64,000 nucleotides of DNA. Origin: Caulobacteraceae bacterium (lineage in GTDB: Bacteria > Pseudomonadota > Alphaproteobacteria > Caulobacterales > Caulobacteraceae). How positions within the stretch are numbered: the first letter of the stretch is position 1; the number at the start of each line of letters is the position of its first letter. Under the pieces are notes generated by a model, which was not told the DNA's origin, did not search any database, and saw only the letters and a program-made list of their open reading frames with translations. The stretch spans positions 47,868 through 111,867 of the forward strand of contig JAIXZX010000011.1 in assembly GCA_027489335.1 (NCBI GenBank). Direction: 5' to 3'. Positions 54,555-62,289 of the stretch are shown piece by piece. The translations under genes were made by a program, and so were the position numbers.

Positions 54555-55433
54555 TCAGGTCGGCTTGATGAACCGCAGGGTCATCCGGTCGCTCTCGCCA
54601 ATGGCCTCATAGGGGCTGCTGTCGAAGGCCGGGTCGGCTGGCTCGCCCCGGGCCGAGGTGCGGCGGACGGGGGGAAGGGTCCAGACCCCAAACGGATGGT
54701 CCTTGGTGTCCCGGGGATTGGCGTTGATCTCGCTGGCCTGGTCGAGGATGAACCCGGCCTCCTGGGCCAGACGGATCACATAGGCCTGTTCCACATAGCC
54801 GTCAGCAGCGGTGGGGTCCTGCACGCCGCCGGGATTGGCCCGATGTTCCACCACGCCGAACACGCCCCCGGGCTTCAGGGCGGCGAAGGCGTCGGAGAAG
54901 GCCTTGTCCACGATGCCCGCGGCCATCCAGTTGTGGATATTTCGGGCGGTCAGAACGAGGTCGGCCGAGCCTGCCGGCGCCATGGGCCCGCTGGTGGCGC
55001 CAAAGGCGGTGATCTCTACATCGCCGTAAAGCCGCGGCTTGGCCCGCAGCTTCTGGCGATAGGCCTCCACCACCTCGATGGCGATAGGGTCATTGGGCTG
55101 CAGGTTGGCCGCATAGAGCTTGCCGCCCGAGGCGGCGAGGAAGGGGGCGAGGATGTCGGTGTACCAGCCGGCGCCTGGCCAGATCTCCACCACCGTCATC
55201 CCGGGCTTGAGTCCGAAGAAGCCCAGGGTCTCAACCGGATGGCGCCAGACGTCGCGGGCCTTGTCCTGCGCCTCACGCCAGTCGCCGGCCACCGCCTCTT
55301 CCAGGGTCATGGCCGAGGCCGGCGCCGCAGGGGCGGCCTCCTCCCCACGATTGCAGCCGGTCAGGGCCGCCGCCCCGCCAGCCGCAAGGCTGGAGAGCAG
55401 CAGGCCCCGCCGGGTCAGTCTCGACAGTCCCAC
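54555..55433 (-). CDS. Exported methyltransferase-like lipoprotein (COG4798-type), paralog 1
   Basis: 292 residues with a twin-arginine-like lipoprotein signal: LTRRGLLLSSLAAGGAAALT then GC (Cys near 27). The mature domain is a class I SAM-methyltransferase fold with motif I VVEIWPGAGWYTDIL and post-motif LTARNIHNWM, and ends in the shared block INANPRDTKDHPFGVWTL. It is 68% or more alike by eye to the next gene in many blocks. SAM is not expected in the periplasm, so the role is unclear: inactive binding protein or cytosolic misrouting. Likely co-transcribed with paralog 2 (3 bp apart). Confidence 0.87.
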   Translation of the reverse strand: MGLSRLTRRGLLLSSLAAGGAAALTGCNRGEEAAPAAPASAMTLEEAVAGDWREAQDKARDVWRHPVETLGFFGLKPGMTVVEIWPGAGWYTDILAPFLAASGGKLYAANLQPNDPIAIEVVEAYRQKLRAKPRLYGDVEITAFGATSGPMAPAGSADLVLTARNIHNWMAAGIVDKAFSDAFAALKPGGVFGVVEHRANPGGVQDPTAADGYVEQAYVIRLAQEAGFILDQASEINANPRDTKDHPFGVWTLPPVRRTSARGEPADPAFDSSPYEAIGESDRMTLRFIKPT

Positions 55434-55436
55434 GGA

Positions 55437-56282
55437 TCAGGACGGCTTGACAAAGCGCAGGGTCATGCGATCGCTTTCGCCGATCGCATCATACTTGGCC
55501 CGGTCGAAGTCGGGGCTGGCGGTTTCGCCACGGGGCGCGCTCTGGCGGACCGGCGGCAGGGTCCAGACGCCGAAGGGATGATCCTTGGTGTCCTTGGGAT
55601 TGGCGTTGATCTCGCTGGCCTCGGCCAGCTTGAAGCCCGCCTTCTCGGCCGCGGCCACGACCACGTCGGTAGCCATGTAGCCATCCCGGGCGCCTTCGAC
55701 CTGGGGCCGCGGGTCGGAGCGATGCTCTTCCACCGCCAGCACGCCGCCCGGCTTCAGGACCGTAAAGAAGTCGGCCAAAGCCTTGTCGAGCATCCCGTCG
55801 CGCCAGTACCAGTTGTGGAGGTTCCGGGCCGTCAGGACCATGTCGACGGAGCCCGGCTCGCCCAGGGGGCCAGAGGCTGCGCCAAAGCCCACATAGGTGA
55901 TGTCCCCGAACACGGCGGTGTCGGCGTATTTGGCGGCGAAGGCTTCGCGGCCACGGCGGCCGGCCTCGGTGACGGCCGGATCGTTCAGGTCGGTGACCCC
56001 GGCCACATAGGCCCCGTCGGTGGCCTTGGCGTAGGGCGCCAGGATTTCAGTCCAGTAGCCGCTGCCCGGCGAAATCTCGATCACCGTCTGGCCAGGCTTG
56101 AGCCCCCAGAAGGTGAGGCTGTCGTAGGGGTTGCGCGCCGCGTCGCGGGCCTGATGGGCCTCGCTCCGTTGAGGGCCAGCGACGGCCTCGCGCAGGGCGG
56201 TGTCTTCGGCCTGGGCCGCCGTACCGAGAATCAGCGCGCCCAGGGCGCCAGCGATAAGGGCGGGAAACTTGTCGTGAAACAT
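55437..56282 (-). CDS. Exported methyltransferase-like protein (COG4798-type), paralog 2
   Basis: 281 residues from ATG 56282. Sec signal (LIAGALGALILGTAAQA, cleavage near residue 24), with no lipobox. The same SAM-fold motifs: VIEISPGSGYWTEIL, LTARNLHNWYW and NANPKDTKDHPFGVWTL. Tandem with paralog 1 and upstream in the operon. Signal type differs between the copies (soluble periplasmic here, lipoprotein there), which suggests division of place rather than redundancy. Upstream is the divergent hsp20 leader. Confidence 0.87.
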   Translation of the reverse strand: MFHDKFPALIAGALGALILGTAAQAEDTALREAVAGPQRSEAHQARDAARNPYDSLTFWGLKPGQTVIEISPGSGYWTEILAPYAKATDGAYVAGVTDLNDPAVTEAGRRGREAFAAKYADTAVFGDITYVGFGAASGPLGEPGSVDMVLTARNLHNWYWRDGMLDKALADFFTVLKPGGVLAVEEHRSDPRPQVEGARDGYMATDVVVAAAEKAGFKLAEASEINANPKDTKDHPFGVWTLPPVRQSAPRGETASPDFDRAKYDAIGESDRMTLRFVKPS

Positions 56283-56432
56283 GGTCTGGAGCTCCGGCAA
56301 GTCGTTGAGGCGGTGACCCTAGAGGCGTGGGCGCACGTGGCAAGGGTTGGCGGCGAACAAGGACTTGAAACCTGCGATCCTCACCCCAAATCCCTTTCCG
56401 AAGGCGCTGGATGTCCGGGCCTTCCGACCGTC

Positions 56433-56492
56433 GGCGAGGCCTTGATGGCTCGCCTCAGGTCGACAACCGCAACCTTGCTTAGACAAGAAGGA
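56433..56492 (+). ncRNA. ROSE-like RNA thermometer leader of hsp20
   Basis: The hsp20 leader holds two hairpins. A 6-bp stem GGCGAG / CTCGCC (56433-56454) is followed by CCTTGCTT-AGAC-AAGAAGG (56473-56491), in which the ribosome site AAGGA pairs with TTGCT and one G is bulged. This is the ROSE signature UYGCU paired to Shine-Dalgarno, seen in rhizobial hsp20 genes. Melting on heat would free the site. Predicted by eye only. Confidence 0.6.
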
Positions 56493-56502
56493 TGTGACGC
56501 AC

Positions 56503-56958
56503 ATGCGTACCCTCGACTTTTCTCCCCTGTATCGCTCCGTCGTCGGTTTCGACCGTCTGGCTGGCCTGCTTGAGACCGCCGCGGCCGACGCCGCCTCGGG
56601 CTACCCCCCCTACAATATCGAACGCACGGGCGAGAACGCCTACCGGATCGAGATCGCCGTCGCCGGCTTCCGCGCCGACGAGCTGGCCATCGAGGTGAAG
56701 GAGAACCTTCTCACCGTGCAGGGCCGAAAGGCCGCCAACGAAGAGGCCCGCAGCTTCCTGCATCGCGGTCTCGCCGAGCGCGATTTCGAGCGCCGGTTCC
56801 AGCTGGCCGATTATGTGGTGGTGAGCGAGGCGGCCCTGGCTGACGGCCTGCTGTCGATCTCGCTGCGCCGTGAACTGCCCGAAGCGCTCAAGCCGCGCCG
56901 GATCCAGATCACCACCGGCGCCGGGACCAACCTGATCGAAGGGGAACAGGCCGCTTAA
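56503..56958 (+). CDS. Hsp20-family small heat-shock chaperone
   Basis: 151 residues from ATG 56503. The alpha-crystallin domain (about 37-130) contains YNIERTGENAYRIEIAVAGF and a GLLSISLRRELPE C-terminal strand; the N-terminal MRTLDFSPLYRSVVGFDRL is the IbpA/HspA-type start. The C-terminal IxI-like motif is KPRRIQI. It binds unfolding proteins. Expression is likely heat-controlled through the ROSE-like leader. A strong terminator follows. Confidence 0.94.
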   Translation: MRTLDFSPLYRSVVGFDRLAGLLETAAADAASGYPPYNIERTGENAYRIEIAVAGFRADELAIEVKENLLTVQGRKAANEEARSFLHRGLAERDFERRFQLADYVVVSEAALADGLLSISLRRELPEALKPRRIQITTGAGTNLIEGEQAA

Positions 56959-56986
56959 GGCTCAAGGCCTCAGCGCAAGACTGTCG

Positions 56987-57016
56987 GGGGCGGCGCGGCG
57001 ACGCGCCGCCCCTTTT
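56987..57016. terminator. Intrinsic terminator downstream of hsp20
   Basis: An 11-bp GC stem (GGGGCGGCGCG / CGCGCCGCCCC) with loop GCGA and four T. It lies between convergent genes and may serve both. Confidence 0.88.
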
Positions 57017-57028
57017 CGTGGGCCAGGG

Positions 57029-58291
57029 TCAGGTCCCGGGGGGCTCGAGGCCGAGCGCCAGGGACATGTCGGCGCCGCGCAGGCTCGCCCCGCGCATCGT
57101 GGCGCCGGCGAAGTTGCAGCCGCGCACATCAGCCTCGTCCAGGATGGCGCCGGTCAGATCGGCGCCCTGGGCTTTCACATAGCGCAGCTTGGCATGGTGC
57201 AGGTCGCCGCGATTGACCCGGTCGGCGCTGAGCGGCAGCGGGCCGAGGATGGCCTCGCGCAGATCCGCCTTGGTCAGCTTGGCGCCGGCCAGCTTGGCGC
57301 CGCGCAGATCGGCGCCGCGCAGACAGATGCCGCGCATGTCGGCGTTTTCCAGATTGGCGCCCTGCAGATGGACGCCCGACAGGTCCATGCCCACCAGGAT
57401 CGCGCCGCGGGCGCTCATCACCGACAGGCGAAGGCCACGAAGCCGTTGGTCGAGAGGACGAAGGTCTAGGCCGTCAAGGATGGCGGGCTTGCCCTCCTTG
57501 CCCCCGGTCTTGCACCAGGTCTGATTGGCCATGGCGCGAGCATAGAGCTCTTCAGCCATGTCGATGGCCGTCTGGTCCGGGGCCGAGAGGCAGCCCTCCA
57601 GATTGGCGCCGGAAATGCGTGCGGTGCGGATCTCGACGCCGGTCAGAACCGCGTCCACCAGTCGCGCGCCCTCCAGATTGGCGCCCGATACATCGGCCCA
57701 GTCCATGATGGCGCCTTCCAGATTGGCGTCCTTCAGATTGGCCCGGTTCAGCTTGGCGCCGCGCATGGAGCAGTCGGTGAAGTCGGTGGCGAAGGCCGAG
57801 ACGTCCTCCATCTGGGAGCCGTCGAGATTGGCGCCGCTGAGCTTGGCGTGATCGAGTTCGCCGCTGCGCTGGTGGTGAATGAGGGAGGTGAGCCCCTTGG
57901 AGGGGTGCGGCATGGCCACTTGGCCGACGCGGAAATCGGCCTGGGTCAGGTCGGCTTCGCTGAGATCGGCGCCGCGCAGACAGGCGCCGCGGAGGTCGGC
58001 CCGGGTGAGATTGGCGCGCCGCAGGTCGGCCTTTCGCAGGTCGCAGCCGAACAGATTGGCCCGCGACAGATCAGCGCCCACCAGATTGGCGCTGTCGAAG
58101 ATGGAGGACGAGAGGTCGGCGTCCTGCAGATTGCGGCCAGCCAGATTCACACCGGTGAAGTCGATGAACCGCATCGCCGCCAGCTTGCCCCCCGGGCGAC
58201 CGCTGACGAAGCGCTCGTGGGCGGTGAGGATCATCTCGATCTCGCCGCGGGACAGTTTCCGGCGGCCTGAAAGAGCGATGGCGGCTGACAC
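57029..58291 (-). CDS. Pentapeptide-repeat protein, paralog A (420 residues)
   Basis: Right-handed quadrilateral beta-helix protein. Start GTG 58291 follows AGGAGCG. Residues 5-50 form a conserved head (HERFVSGRPGGKLAAMRFID) that ends in FTGVNLAGRNLQDADL; then three blocks of A(D/N)LXX repeats (about 49-130, 150-230 and 295-415) are split by two non-repeat linkers, the second containing WCKTGGKEGKPAILDG. No signal peptide or membrane segment, so cytosolic. Such helices can mimic DNA (MfpA/Qnr) but long forms have other roles. Tandem with paralog B. Confidence 0.9.
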   Translation of the reverse strand: MSAAIALSGRRKLSRGEIEMILTAHERFVSGRPGGKLAAMRFIDFTGVNLAGRNLQDADLSSSIFDSANLVGADLSRANLFGCDLRKADLRRANLTRADLRGACLRGADLSEADLTQADFRVGQVAMPHPSKGLTSLIHHQRSGELDHAKLSGANLDGSQMEDVSAFATDFTDCSMRGAKLNRANLKDANLEGAIMDWADVSGANLEGARLVDAVLTGVEIRTARISGANLEGCLSAPDQTAIDMAEELYARAMANQTWCKTGGKEGKPAILDGLDLRPLDQRLRGLRLSVMSARGAILVGMDLSGVHLQGANLENADMRGICLRGADLRGAKLAGAKLTKADLREAILGPLPLSADRVNRGDLHHAKLRYVKAQGADLTGAILDEADVRGCNFAGATMRGASLRGADMSLALGLEPPGT

Positions 58292-58370
58292 GGGGACGCT
58301 CCTGGTTGTTCTGCGACCCGCGACTCTTAGACGCAGAACAGAGACTCAAGGGTTAAAAGACCGACGATAT

Positions 58371-59633
58371 CTAAATGATATCCGACAGGCCCCGCGCGCC
58401 GGTGCGGCGGGCCCCGGTGATATCCACCTGCTTCAGCTGAGCGCCCGTGAAGTTCGCCCGGGAAAGATCGGCGTCCTGCAAGATCGCCTGGCGCAGATCA
58501 GCCCGGGCGCAGTCGGTGTTCTTCAGCTTCGCGCCGGTCAGGTTGCAGGGCAGCAGGCGATTGGAGCCGATCAGCAGGGGCCCCATCTGCGCGTCCCGCA
58601 GGTCGGCGCCTGAGAGCTTGGCGTTGATCAGCCGGGCGCCGCGCAGGTCGGCCCGGCGCAGATTGCAGGCCCGCAGGTCCGCCCCATCGAGCTGGGCGCC
58701 CTGAAGCTGCACGCCCTCCATGTCGAGGCCATAGAAGACCGCGCCCTTGGCCGACAGGGCCGTCAGGTTGAAGCCGCGAATCGTCTCCAGGGCCCGCAGG
58801 TCGGCGCCGTCGAACACCGAGGGACTGCCTTCGCCGCCGCCGGTCTCACACCAGCGGGCGTGCTCTCGGATCATGGTCTTGTAGGGCAGGTCGGAGACCG
58901 CGAGACCCGAGGGCGCATCGGTGAGCACGCCCTCCATCTCAGCCTTGCTGACATTCCAGGAATAGGTCTTGGCGCCCACCAGGATGGCGTCGCGCAGATC
59001 GGCGCCCGCCAGGTCCGCCCCTGAGAGGTCGGCGCCCTGCATGTTGGCGCCGGACATGTTCGCCTGCTTCAGGTTGGCCCGAACGAGCTTGGCGTCCTTG
59101 AGGATCGCGTCGGAGAAGTCGGCCCGGGCGGCCATGACGCCCGAGAGACGCGAGCGCTCCAGATTGGCGCCGGCCAGAACCGCGCCCTGAACTTCGCCGG
59201 GGCGGGCCAGGTGTTCGAGGATTCGCAGCCCCTTGTCCCGGTCGGCCGCGGCGATGGAGCCCTCGCGCAGGTCGGCCTCGAACAGATCGGCGGCGGTGAG
59301 ATTGGCGCCCCGCAGGCAGGCGCCGCGCAGATCGGCCCGGCGCAGGGACGCCTCTGTGAGATTGGCGTTCTGCAGGTCACAGCCGAACAGATTGGCGTTG
59401 TCCAGCTTGACGCCCTGCATCTGGCAATCGTTCAGGCAGGCGCCGGTGAAGTCGGCGTCGGAGAGATTGCGTCCGCGCAGATCAAGGCCGGTGAGGTCCT
59501 TCCACGCGAACACCGCCCGCGCCCCGCCGGGCCGCGAGGTCCACAGACGGTCATGCCGGGCGCATACCGCATCGACCTCGGCCTGGGTCAGGCGCCGGAG
59601 TTCGGGGATCGAGGCGGGTCGGGGGGACAGCAT
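58371..59633 (-). CDS. Pentapeptide-repeat protein, paralog B (420 residues)
   Basis: Same length and plan as paralog A: head HDRLWTSRPGGARAVFAWKD, then LTGLDLRGRNLSDADFTGAC and three repeat blocks with linkers at the same places, the second linker carrying WCETGGGEGSPSVFDGADLR. The two copies are 79 bp apart on the same strand, so they arose by tandem duplication and are probably one operon. Divergence is high outside the linker motifs. Role unknown. Confidence 0.9.
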   Translation of the reverse strand: MLSPRPASIPELRRLTQAEVDAVCARHDRLWTSRPGGARAVFAWKDLTGLDLRGRNLSDADFTGACLNDCQMQGVKLDNANLFGCDLQNANLTEASLRRADLRGACLRGANLTAADLFEADLREGSIAAADRDKGLRILEHLARPGEVQGAVLAGANLERSRLSGVMAARADFSDAILKDAKLVRANLKQANMSGANMQGADLSGADLAGADLRDAILVGAKTYSWNVSKAEMEGVLTDAPSGLAVSDLPYKTMIREHARWCETGGGEGSPSVFDGADLRALETIRGFNLTALSAKGAVFYGLDMEGVQLQGAQLDGADLRACNLRRADLRGARLINAKLSGADLRDAQMGPLLIGSNRLLPCNLTGAKLKNTDCARADLRQAILQDADLSRANFTGAQLKQVDITGARRTGARGLSDII

Positions 59634-59698
59634 CAGGCGCCACTACGAAGGGGAGCCGACACGCTAGCGGGGCAAGATTAACGAGGCCCTTCCGACGT

Positions 59699-60154
59699 TT
59701 AATCCCCAGGCGGGCGGGCCGTCGTCGGAACGTAGGCGCGATAGAGCATCTGAGCCTCCTCGGCGAGGACGTCCAGGCGGACGGTCAGGCCCGCCGCGGC
59801 GAGACGGATCAGTCCCTGGCCGTCGGCATAGGGGGAGGCGTCCTGGCAGGCGACGACCACCTCGGCCACCCCGGCCTGGGCCAGCCGGGCCGCACAGGAG
59901 GGCGCGCCGGAGGACCGGGCGCCGCAGGGCTCGAGCGTCACATAGGCCACGGCCCCCTGGGCGGCGGGGCCGGCGGCCAGCAGCGCGATCTCCTCAGCGT
60001 GGGGCCGGCCGCCGATCCCGGTCGCCCCCTCCCCCACCACCGCGCCGTCCCGGACGATGACGCACCCCACCGAGGGGTTCTCCGCCGTCTGGCCAAGATG
60101 GGGACGCGCCAGGGCGATGGCCCGGCGCATGTGGGTCAGGTCCGCCTCGGTCAC
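59699..60154 (-). CDS. Stand-alone RibD-type zinc deaminase domain
   Basis: 151 residues with the cytidine/deoxycytidylate deaminase zinc site: His52-x-Glu54 ([10 protein letters not shown]) and Cys77/Cys87 ([18 protein letters not shown]). [12 protein letters not shown] is the riboflavin deaminase (RibD N-terminal) motif. The reductase half of bifunctional RibD is missing, so this is half the usual length. It may deaminate a pyrimidine in riboflavin or nucleotide salvage. The start overlaps gpmA's stop (ATGA), so the two are coupled. Confidence 0.85.
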   Translation of the reverse strand: MTEADLTHMRRAIALARPHLGQTAENPSVGCVIVRDGAVVGEGATGIGGRPHAEEIALLAAGPAAQGAVAYVTLEPCGARSSGAPSCAARLAQAGVAEVVVACQDASPYADGQGLIRLAAAGLTVRLDVLAEEAQMLYRAYVPTTARPPGD

Positions 60155-60864
60155 GGAACCTGCGGCAGGGCCTGGGCGCGACCCTCATCGAGATAGCGGG
60201 CCGCCACCGGCGTCAGGCTGTCCGACAGCTGGATCAGCAGCGGATTGCCGGTAGGAATCTCCACATCGATGATCGCCTCGTCGTCGAGCTGGAAGAGCAG
60301 CTTGACGATGGCCCGCAGGGAATTGCCGTGGGCGGCCACCAGCAGGGTCTCGCCCGCCGTCAGGCGCGGGGCGATCTCGCCCTCCCAATAGGGCTGCACC
60401 CGATCGAGGGTGGTCTTGAGGCTCTCGGTGTCAGGAAGGACCGCGCCGGCGTAGCGGCGGTCGCCGGCGAAGTCGAACTCGCTGTCGTGGCTGAGCGGCG
60501 GCGGCGGCACATCATAGGACCGGCGCCAGACCTTCACCTGATCGTCCCCGTGCTTGGCGGCGGTCTCGGCCTTGTTGAGACCGGTCAGGCCGCCGTAGTG
60601 GCGCTCGTTCAGCCGCCAGTCCTTGACCTCCGGGACGAAGGCCTGGCCAGCCGCGGCGAGCGCCAGCCAGCTGGTGCGGATCGCCCGGGTGAGCACCGAG
60701 GTATAGACCCGGTCGAACTGCACGCCGGCCGCCTTGATCAGCTCCCCGCCCTTCGTCGCCTGGGCCTCGCCCTCGGCGGTCAGGTCGACGTCCACCCAGC
60801 CCGTGAAGCGGTTTTCCAGGTTCCAGCGGCTCTGGCCGTGGCGAAGCAGGACGAGGGTCGGCAT
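60151..60864 (-). CDS. gpmA: 2,3-bisphosphoglycerate-dependent phosphoglycerate mutase
   Basis: 237-residue glycolytic enzyme interconverting 3- and 2-phosphoglycerate. The phospho-histidine motif [18 protein letters not shown] is at residues 6-23, [15 protein letters not shown] lies near 90 and the second His is in [13 protein letters not shown]. Length fits the dimeric GpmA class. It overlaps the downstream deaminase gene and is divergent from the kdsD operon. Confidence 0.96.
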   Translation of the reverse strand: MPTLVLLRHGQSRWNLENRFTGWVDVDLTAEGEAQATKGGELIKAAGVQFDRVYTSVLTRAIRTSWLALAAAGQAFVPEVKDWRLNERHYGGLTGLNKAETAAKHGDDQVKVWRRSYDVPPPPLSHDSEFDFAGDRRYAGAVLPDTESLKTTLDRVQPYWEGEIAPRLTAGETLLVAAHGNSLRAIVKLLFQLDDEAIIDVEIPTGNPLLIQLSDSLTPVAARYLDEGRAQALPQVP

Positions 60865-60985
60865 GGGTCATCTCCGGGGCGGCGGGGGTCGCCCGTTCGG
60901 CTAGGGCGCGGCCGCACCTCCGTCAAGGCGCGATGGCCGCCTTGGACGTGGCCGAGCGCGCGCGGAGCGGCTATATCGAACCGCA

Positions 60986-61231
60986 ATGCTCGATCGATTT
61001 TTCTTTCCGCTGATGGCCCTGGCCGCAGCGATGGTCATCGCCCTGGCCCTGGTCTGGCCTCAGGGCATCGGCGCCCGCTCGCCCGGTCCCTTTGGTCATA
61101 CGCCCATCCAGCAGACGCCGGAGATGCAGGCGGCCATGAAGCGGCAGACCGAAGCCTCCCAGAAGCGAATCAATCAGGCCCGCGAGACCATGCGCGGCAT
61201 GCAGGCCGAAGCCATCGCGGCCCAGCCATGA
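60986..61231 (+). CDS. Small single-pass membrane protein upstream of kdsD
   Basis: 81 residues: one membrane helix (about 5-24, FFFPLMALAAAMVIALALVW), then a periplasmic or cytosolic Gln/Arg/Met-rich helix (AAMKRQTEASQKRINQARET). No family recognised. The stop overlaps kdsD's ATG (ATGA), so it is co-translated with it and may assist the envelope sugar pathway. Start ATG 60986 has no clear ribosome site. Confidence 0.75.
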   Translation: MLDRFFFPLMALAAAMVIALALVWPQGIGARSPGPFGHTPIQQTPEMQAAMKRQTEASQKRINQARETMRGMQAEAIAAQP

Positions 61232-62196
61232 GCCAAGACTTCGACGCCGTCGTTGTGGGCCGCCGGGTGCTGGCCGCCGAATCCGCCGCCCTGAGCCTGC
61301 AGGCCGAAGGGCTGGACGAGGCCTTCGCTCAGGCGGTGGATATCCTGTTCGCCGCCAAGGGCCGGATCGCCTGCACCGGGATCGGCAAGTCTGGCCATGT
61401 GGCGCGCAAGATCGCCGCCACCTTCGCCTCCACGGGTTCGGCCGCCTTCTTCGTGCACGCCTCGGAGGCCAGCCACGGAGACCTGGGCATGATCGGCCAG
61501 GACGACGCGGTGCTGGCGTTGTCCAAGTCCGGTGAAGTGCGCGAGCTGTCAGACATTCTGGCCTACGCCAAGCGGTTCCGGATTCCGCTGATCGCCCTGA
61601 CGGCGGCGCCTGGCAGCGCGCTCGGCAAGGCCGCCGACGTGGTCCTCCGCCTGGCCGATGCGCCGGAGGCCACCGCCGAGGTCAGCGCGCCGACCACCTC
61701 CACCACCCTGCAGATCGCGCTGGGCGACGCGCTGGCCGTGGCGCTGCTGGAGCGCCGGGGGTTCACGGCCAAGGACTTCAAGACCTTCCATCCGGGCGGC
61801 AAGCTGGGCGCCATGCTGCGTACGGTGGGCGACCTGATGCACGGGGCCGCGGAACTGCCCCTGGTGGCCCACGACACCCCGATGCCCGAGGCCTTGCTGG
61901 TCATGACCGAGAAGCGCTGGGGCATTGTCGGGGTGACCAATGACGAGGGCCGGCTGGTGGGCGCTATCACCGACGGCGACCTGCGCCGCCACATTGAGGG
62001 CCTGCTCGGCCAGACCGCAGGTCAGGTCATGACGCCCGGTCCCAAGAAGACCGCGCCGCCGGCCATGATGGCGTCTGAGGCTCTGGCCCTGATGAGCGAC
62101 CCTGCCCCCTCGGTCACCGTGCTCTTCGTGGTGGAGAACGACCGTCCTGTGGGCATACTGCATGTGCATGACCTGCTTCGGGCAGGCGTGATGTAG
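61228..62196 (+). CDS. kdsD: Arabinose-5-phosphate isomerase (KpsF/GutQ/KdsD)
   Basis: 322-residue enzyme that makes arabinose-5-phosphate for Kdo of lipopolysaccharide. N-terminal SIS sugar-isomerase domain with TGIGKSGHVARKIAATFAS and HGDLGMI, then two CBS domains (about 205-322: DLMHGAAELPLVAHDTPMPE, ITDGDLRRHIEG). ATG 61228 overlaps the preceding stop. Together with the phosphomannomutase gene it forms an envelope sugar cluster. Confidence 0.95.
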   Translation: MSQDFDAVVVGRRVLAAESAALSLQAEGLDEAFAQAVDILFAAKGRIACTGIGKSGHVARKIAATFASTGSAAFFVHASEASHGDLGMIGQDDAVLALSKSGEVRELSDILAYAKRFRIPLIALTAAPGSALGKAADVVLRLADAPEATAEVSAPTTSTTLQIALGDALAVALLERRGFTAKDFKTFHPGGKLGAMLRTVGDLMHGAAELPLVAHDTPMPEALLVMTEKRWGIVGVTNDEGRLVGAITDGDLRRHIEGLLGQTAGQVMTPGPKKTAPPAMMASEALALMSDPAPSVTVLFVVENDRPVGILHVHDLLRAGVM

Positions 62197-62289
62197 TCAC
62201 TGTCGCGAACCGACGGTACGGGTTGGCCTCAGGCTGGCCTGTCAGCCGGACCTCTTCCAAGCTGTCGACCACCCACCTGCGGAGTCCAG

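Noticed and set aside
54696..56573. Open frame of 625 codons antisense to both methyltransferase-like genes
   Set aside because: It spans two genes and the hsp20 leader with no recognisable protein features, and the minus-strand genes carry signals and motifs.
58363..58382. Repeated GATATC between the pentapeptide genes as an operator
   Set aside because: One copy lies in the 3' coding end of paralog B and encodes its last residues; two short restriction-like words are likely by chance.
57029..59633. Tandem nucleotide repeats suggesting CRISPR or minisatellite
   Set aside because: The periodicity is that of 15-base pentapeptide codons within two coding genes and there are no conserved direct repeats with spacers.
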